This document shows positions 58,590-64,000 of a DNA stretch of 64,000 bases, in pieces. The stretch is from the NCBI GenBank assembly GCA_015680685.1, contig MNCI01020717.1:255593-319592 (forward strand), read 5' to 3'. The first letter of the stretch is position 1. Every line of letters begins with the position of its first letter. Source of the DNA: Gnetum montanum (Eukaryota > Streptophyta > Gnetopsida > Gnetales > Gnetaceae). The notes under the pieces were generated by a model. The model was not told where the DNA came from. It saw only the letters and a list, made by a program, of their open reading frames with translations, and did no database searches. The position numbers and the translations under genes were made by a program.

Positions 58590-60180
58590 CTGAGATTTGA
58601 AATCTCACATGCTAGGAATTCAACCAAAAGTTTCTAGACATTGGGAATGCAAGTCCCACATGTTGTGGAAATGTAAGGGATAGTGTTTAAAGCCTTAACA
58701 ACTACCTAATGTGATCTACATACATCATACTTTATCTAGGATGACTAAAAAACCTTTAAAACTCTTCCCATAACCTAAAACCTTCCTTAGAAGCCTCGTT
58801 AAGCCAAAAATAGAGTCAAAATCACCTTAAATTGACATAGTTAGGTCCCACATGATGGGGCACTTGTTCAACATGTTGTACAAAGTGTGGGGGTAGTGTG
58901 TGAGATCTATGCTAAGATTCACCATGCTTCAAATCATTCATAAGATGTCTGGTGATTCCATAAAATCTAGGAAAAATTGGAAAAGTATCAACATTTGGGG
59001 GTAGTGTATAGCATACAATGGAACATCTTTCCCACATACTATATAGCATTTAGGGGTAGCATGTGGACCTCACATCAGCAAACTATAGCCCAAAAATTAC
59101 TTATTGGCTTCCTGGTAGAATCCATAGGAACTAGGATGAAAAGTTCAAGAAAAAACTAACCTTCACAAGCTACCAAAAGTTAATTTTTGATCCCACACGA
59201 TGGGAAGGTAGGTCTTAAATGCTATGTAGCATGTGGGATAGCATGTGGAGGTCCTAGAAGCTTCAAGGCATATTATACCTTACTCAAATTGGTCCAAAAT
59301 GTTACAAAATCCCTCTCCATAGTTTGAATGCTACCCTAAGAACTTGAAATAGCCAAAACTTGAGTCAAAAATACCTTTAAAATGGCCTAGCAAGACTCTA
59401 CATGATAGGATATCAATCCCACATGTTGTACAATGGGTGGGCTTAACATGAGAGCTTTACATCAATTGAAACCAAGAAAAAAGTACCCATTATCTCTTTG
59501 GTGTGTCCTAGGAGATGTAAAATAAAAGGTAGAGTAAGAAGATAACTATAGGAAGTTGTTAGAAGGTGATTCTTAGTCCCACACGCTAGGAGCACATGTC
59601 CTACATGTTGTGCAACATGTATGGTAGCATGAAATAGTTCTATAACCTTAACATGCCTTGAACACTACTCAAAGTGATCAAGAAAAGCTACAAATATTCC
59701 CACGCACCTACAGTGCTATTGTAAAAGCTTAGAAAGGCTTGGAAACATGGTCAAAACCCTTTGAAAACTATCAGATCTTCTCCCCACACATTAGGAACCT
59801 TGTGCTACATGTTGCATAGTTTGTGAGGTAGTGTGTGGAGTTTTTGGATAGGATCTACCATGTGTAGAATTATCTATAAGTTGTTTGACAAGTCCCACAA
59901 ATCCTAGGGTGGAAGATTAACCCAAAAATTAATCTTTGAAAGCTAGGAAAAATGGGTTTTTGTTCCACATGATGGGATACCCTGTCTCATATGTTGTGCA
60001 GCATGTGTGGTTAGCAAGTGGAGCTTTGGCAGGTCAAAACCCAACTCAAACCTATCTATGCATAGCCCAAAGTGGTCAAAAAAGCCTTACACTAATCCTA
60101 TGTAGCTCAAATGTGATTAAACTAGGTTGAACAAGCTACAAACTTGGTAAGAATTCTTCACATGCTAGGGATTTATGTCC
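58590..60180. repeat. Tandem array of about 190-bp units in D
   Basis: The marker CCCACACGCTAGG-type block recurs near 58652, 58847, 59191, 59395, 59578, 59782, 59963 and 60146. Most intervals are 181-204 bp, with one double-length gap. Each is followed about 30 bp later by ACATGTTGTGCAGCATGTGTGG-like sequence, forming an inverted repeat. Open frames inside are not coding. Confidence 0.75.
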
Positions 60181-60269
60181 CACATATTTTTATGACAATC
60201 CTAAATGGCCACACACTATGAGAATAGTTCTCACATACTAAGGGTTCAATATTTGAGCTTTTTTAATTG

Positions 60270-61359
60270 GTTGACCAACAAAAAGCCATATTTCAAGTAG
60301 TTTACAACTAGTTTACATAAATTTTGTCCTATTTTAATTAATTGTTTATATTTTTACTTATTTTAAAAAGTTATAGCCTATTTTTTCCAAGTTTTTTCTT
60401 ATTTTTTCCAAGTTACATCCCAAATGATCAATAGATGTCCTAGAGGTGAAAGCTCAATTTTAGGATAGACATTCCACAAAAATAGTAGACATCCCAATTG
60501 CTATTATGATGTCTCAGTTGGGACATTCCAAGTGAGACATCGTAATGGCCAATTCTTAGTGAAACATTCCAAGCTTACATAGGACATCCTAGCTATCCAT
60601 TTCCTAGTTGTTGCATGAATTTTGAGAATTATTTGGAAACAAAAATGCTATAAAATAGAATCGAATTCTTGTGAAAAGGACAAGCACTATTCATTTTATT
60701 ATTCCATAATTTTCTATATCTTGTGATGTAATTGGTCCTTCAATTTTCTATGTATTATAAGTTGTCTTTTGTATTATGAGAGCTTCAAAGAAAGGAACTT
60801 GTAAAGATTAGTTACATTCTCTTCTTGATTCATTTTCTCTCTTTGTAGCCTTATGTGGTTGATGTGCTTCTTGAGAGAAGGCATCTTGTAAGCTTGTCAA
60901 AACCTTATGGGGTTGAGTGTGTTTTCAGTGAGAAAACACTCCATGCTAAGATCATATTCTTGTAAAGGTTGTAGGATCCTTGAAATCACATTTTAAGCTT
61001 GTTAAGAACTTATGGAGTTAAGTGTGTTTCCAGTGAGAAAACACCCCATGTAGAGCCCACATCATTGTAAATATTTATAATCCTTGATACCACATTTTGA
61101 GCTTATTGGGACCTTGTATGGTTAAGTATGTTTCCTACGAGAAAACACTCCATGCAGAGCTTAAACTTTGTAAAGCTTGTGATGTCCTTTAAATCACATT
61201 TTTTAAGGAACAAAGTATGGAGGTGTGCAAGGATTCTACCCTCTAAGTATGGAAGTATCTAAGTTGGGGAACCATGTAAATTTGAGTGCACTTTTTTCTG
61301 TCTTGGTTGTTTTAATTGGGAAACTTATTCAACCCTCATTTTAAGTTCTTAGTTCTTCA
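60270..61359 (+). mobile_element. LTR of a Ty1/copia-type remnant
   Basis: The right end (…TTAGTTCTTCA) directly precedes a worn initiator-Met primer site. The left end is a guess near TTGACCAACA (60270). It contains GACATTCC/GATGTC short inverted motifs (60430-60600), and three tandem repeats of about 115 bp (60895-61200) around GTGTGTTTTCAGTGAGAAAA. No matching 3' LTR is in the window. Confidence 0.6.
60895..61200. repeat. Three 115-bp tandem repeats in the copia LTR
   Basis: Each unit has AGCTTGTTAAGAACTTATGG, then GTTTCCAGTGAGAAAACACC, then CCTTGAAATCACATTTT. They fall in the transcribed part of the LTR near the primer site. Confidence 0.85.
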
Positions 61360-61360
61360 G

Positions 61361-61372
61361 TGATATCAAAAG
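61361..61372 (+). promoter_or_regulatory. Worn primer binding site of copia remnant, tRNA-iMet type
   Basis: TGATATCAAAAG compares with the usual TGGTATCAGAGC: three differences, all G-to-A or a shifted A. Confidence 0.7.
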
Positions 61373-61416
61373 CCTAGTACTCTCATTTTTGGAGCTTAAC
61401 TTCTCAAGAGTGAACA

Positions 61417-62700
61417 ATGGAAGAGACATCATACATCAAGCCACTAATGTTTGATGGGATTGACTTTACATACTAGAAGGTAAGAACACAAGGATTTTTT
61501 TTAATCCATGAAGTTCAAAGTTTGCGAGTCCATTATTGAAGAATACACAACACCCATTAATAGCACCATAAGAGATACAAAGGAAAGAAGCAAATGGACA
61601 CAAGATAAAAAAGATAAGTTCATGTTTGATTTAAAAGTAAAAAATTATCTTTATTGTGCTTTGAGTAAATTTGAATTTAATATGGTAGCTTGGTGCAAAA
61701 CCATTAAAGAAATTTTGGAAACTTTAGAAGCAACATATGAATGTACATCTATTGTCAAGAAATTTAAGCTTCTAATGTTACAAAGTGAGTATAATAAACT
61801 CGAAATAAAAGAAGGAGATAAAATCAAGGATTATTTTTCTAAATCTAATGATTTAGGCGTAGCTATTCGAGGGATAGGAAAATATTTACATGAAAGTAAT
61901 GTCATTATTAAAATAATTTGAAATTTGTTGCCTAAGTTTAGACCAAAAGTTATAGCCATGGAAGAAATCAAATATTTCTCAATCCTAAAATTCAAAGAGC
62001 TTCCAAGTGTACTCATTGCTCATGATATGAAATTTATTAGTGAAGATGCAATCAAAGAAAAGCCTATTACCCTCAAAAGTTCATGAAAGGAGAAGGAGAG
62101 ACCTAAAATGAAGTGAATATTGAAGATGAATTAGCTCTCTTATTTAGAAGAGTTCAAAGGTTACTTGCATGAAAAGGCAAGAGCTTCAACCAATATAACA
62201 TTAATGATAAGGAAAGATATAAGAATTTTAATAGTTCAAATCTTGATGCATCCTCTATAGAATGTTGTGTTTGTATTGGTAGATGTCATGTGGCCTTTGA
62301 ATATTCAAGTATTGGTAGGTTTCAAAAGAAGGATCCATTTGAAGCTAATATGAAAAAGAAAAATCTCTACACTAGCTAGGATGATGAAAAAAGTTAGGAG
62401 GAAGTAGATGATTCTACGACAAATTCACATCTTATTTGCATGATACTTACACATGAAAAATATACAAAAGTCCTTGAAGAATCTAAAGATAAAGTTGACA
62501 AAAGGTATAGTAAGATGCATAAGGAAATTATCACTCTCCATTATTTACTTAAAAAATTAAGAAAGAATATGCATAGAAAAGAGGATGAAATTTCTAAACT
62601 CTATACTATATTCTCCACTCTAAAAAGGGAACTCTCAAATGTAAAGGATGAGGTTCAATTACTAACCCATTTATATGAGTAGAAGTGTAGAGACACACAA
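61417..62700 (+). pseudogene. Ty1/copia gag, decayed
   Basis: It starts at ATG 61417 (METTSYIKP-like, then LMFDGIDFTY, a TAG where Trp is expected, KVRTQG). A run of T (61496-61503) shifts the frame into the long segment 61508-61921: VCESIIEEYTTP, TLEATYECTSIVKKFKLLML, EGDKIKDYFSKSNDLG. This is the helical gag domain of plant copia elements (UBN2 type). A zinc knuckle CCVCIGRCHVAFEY near 62270 fits CX2CX4HX4C with the last Cys turned to Tyr. A coiled-coil segment follows at 62440-62682. Role: particle protein. No protease, integrase or RT follows. Confidence 0.8.
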
Positions 62701-63219
62701 GATGCAAGGACTAGCAAAAATAAGGAAGTTCCTTGAAATTAGCACAATGACAAAGATCTAGAAGAGGCTTCTCAAAAGAACTCTTACGCAAGTTTGGTAC
62801 CATCCAAAAGAAGAAACAAGACCAGGTTTGGTTATCCAATTCAAATTAAAGATACCCTATATTTTTTATTTGAAAGATGTGAAGATGAATAAGGTTATTA
62901 TTAACCTCCAATAGAGAAAAATAACATGGCTACTCGGTCTTTTCAAGAAGATCTTAGTAAGAGTAATTTATAGCATAGAAAAGCTTGGAGAACCAATGGA
63001 CAAGAGGAAGGGATGATTTTTGATGAAATTGGAGGATCAAAATCTATAACTAGCAAAAATTTTCAGTCCTCTAATTTCAGAGAACATGAGCATGACAAAC
63101 TAGCAACCTCAAGTGAATGTGGAGATTCAAACAAAGATGTTGATGTTAGAGATGGTAAAGATCAATTGCATGCTAGGAAGGTACTCTATGATGGAGGACC
63201 TCATCTCAAACTTCATTAA
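62701..63219 (+). pseudogene. Possible tail of the copia remnant
   Basis: Ser/Asp/Lys-rich broken frames, the longest at 63013-63219 (IGGSKSITSKNFQSSNFREH). No protease, integrase or RT motif is seen. It may be linker downstream of gag. Confidence 0.35.
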
Positions 63220-63861
63220 TCATATCCATGCTTAAAAAGCAAGCAAGGTAAGTAATTATAAATCTTTATTCCTTGGCTTGCTAAACTTAGTTTAGATTAT
63301 TTTATTTTACATATGTTAGTAGTTAAAAAGTTAATTAAATGAATGCTATTGGAAACCTTTGGTTATCCAAAGAAAACCTCACTCGATCTTGTAAGATGTT
63401 AAGTTGTAGATAAAAGAATGTGACCATCAAATTTTAATGAACATTAAATTGACTTATCTTAAGGAAGAATCAATGTACACAAACATGGAAGGTAAGGTTA
63501 GGTAAGTTTGCCTATTAAATTTTATAGAAGTAATACTATCTCATTGCTATTATTATATATATGTCTTGTGATTCAACTCATATTATTCAAATTTTATTAT
63601 CTTCTTTTTATTGAGCTATAATATGTTGTAGTTTCTTCTTTGTGATGTTTCAAATGATTTTAAAAATATTTTTGATGAATATTGATAAATCAAGTTTTGG
63701 GCCCTTAACTAATATGTAATGATTTCAAATGGTCTAAGGCCCTTGATTGAAACTTATAAATCTTTTTTTAAGATAACAATTAAAAGGATTTTCTTACTAA
63801 ACTTCTACAAGGAATCTATTATGCTATGTTGATATTTATGTTCAAAATTTTAGAATTTATC
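63220..63861. other. AT-rich sequence without recognised content
   Basis: No coding frame, repeat or motif that I can support. It is the flank into which E4 inserted. Confidence 0.5.
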
Positions 63862-64000
63862 TGATGAGACGCGAGTTACACTAGGCCGCGATATCGCGTC
63901 TTCTCCTGCGATATCGCGTCCCGCCGCCATTTCTATAAATAAGAGGTGGCACTCCCCTTATTTCCCAATTCTCGCTAGTGTAGCGAAGCTCTGGCAGATT
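63862..64000 (+). mobile_element. Start of 5' LTR of Athila-type element E4
   Basis: Begins TGATGAGACGCGAG and closely matches the reverse complement of 1466-1690 (E1), up to CTAGTGTAGCGAAGCTCTGG at the edge. Contains two CGCGATATCGCG-type palindromes (63887-63898, 63907-63918) and a TATA box TATAAATA at 63934-63941. It is CpG-rich, so young. If LTR and not solo, the rest lies beyond the window. Confidence 0.88.

Larger units (their letters stand above)
53202..60260 (+). mobile_element. Element D: Tat-type retrotransposon on the plus strand, truncated
   Basis: In order: LTR end (53202-53666), leader with repeats, gag-protease, minisatellite, array of about 190 bp. It is the same family as A but inverted. 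The LTR start is missing (E3's LTR abuts it), and everything from RT onward is absent; the copia remnant follows. Confidence 0.7.

Noticed and set aside
1-64000. tRNA or rRNA genes
   Set aside because: Only tRNA-like matches are the primer sites (18 bases); no cloverleaf or rRNA segment was seen. A tRNA scan would settle it.

Overview
The window looks like gene-poor, repeat-packed nuclear DNA of a seed plant with a large, old retrotransposon load. I found no intact host gene, rRNA, tRNA or CRISPR array. Nearly everything is LTR retrotransposon: Ty3/gypsy of the Tat/Ogre type (elements A, B, C, D, fragment F), Ty3/gypsy of the Athila type (E1, N, E3, E4) and one Ty1/copia remnant. The plant assignment rests on these lineages: Athila-type gag-protease with a tRNA-Asp primer site, and a Tat-type pol with a second RNase H domain. 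The species cannot be told.

Layout, left to right. 1-1690: 5' end of a young Athila-type element E1 on the minus strand, with an open gag frame running off the left edge. 1691-8669: Tat-type element A (minus) with gag-protease, leader repeats and LTR. 8670-35346: element B (minus), about 20.7 kb without its insert, 1.43-kb LTRs and a GAGGT target duplication; it sits in the LTR of A. Inside B's reverse transcriptase lies element N (13980-19952, plus), Athila-type, with a GATAA duplication. 35347-37770: rest of A's LTR, then Tat fragment F. 37771-39684 and 52667-53201: Athila-type E3 (minus), its LTR split by element C. 39685-52666: element C (minus), Tat-type, gag-protease kept, pol lost. 53202-60260: element D (plus). 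60270-63219: copia LTR, primer site and gag. 63862-64000: start of another young Athila-type LTR, E4 (plus).

How the parts relate. In Tat-type elements gag-protease is followed by a very long interval before reverse transcriptase. In B this interval is about 9 kb and holds a decayed, apparently spliced gene on the opposite strand (about 24.1-28.75 kb), a GGCCATG-rich minisatellite and a tandem array of about 185-bp units. C and D carry arrays of about 190 bp at the matching place, of quite different sequence. The antisense gene and the arrays are the most interesting content.

Decay: stop codons in the old frames mostly sit where CAG, CAA, CGA or TGG is expected, and CpG is scarce except in E1 and E4. 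This fits long methylation-driven C-to-T change. E1 and E4 are the recent arrivals.
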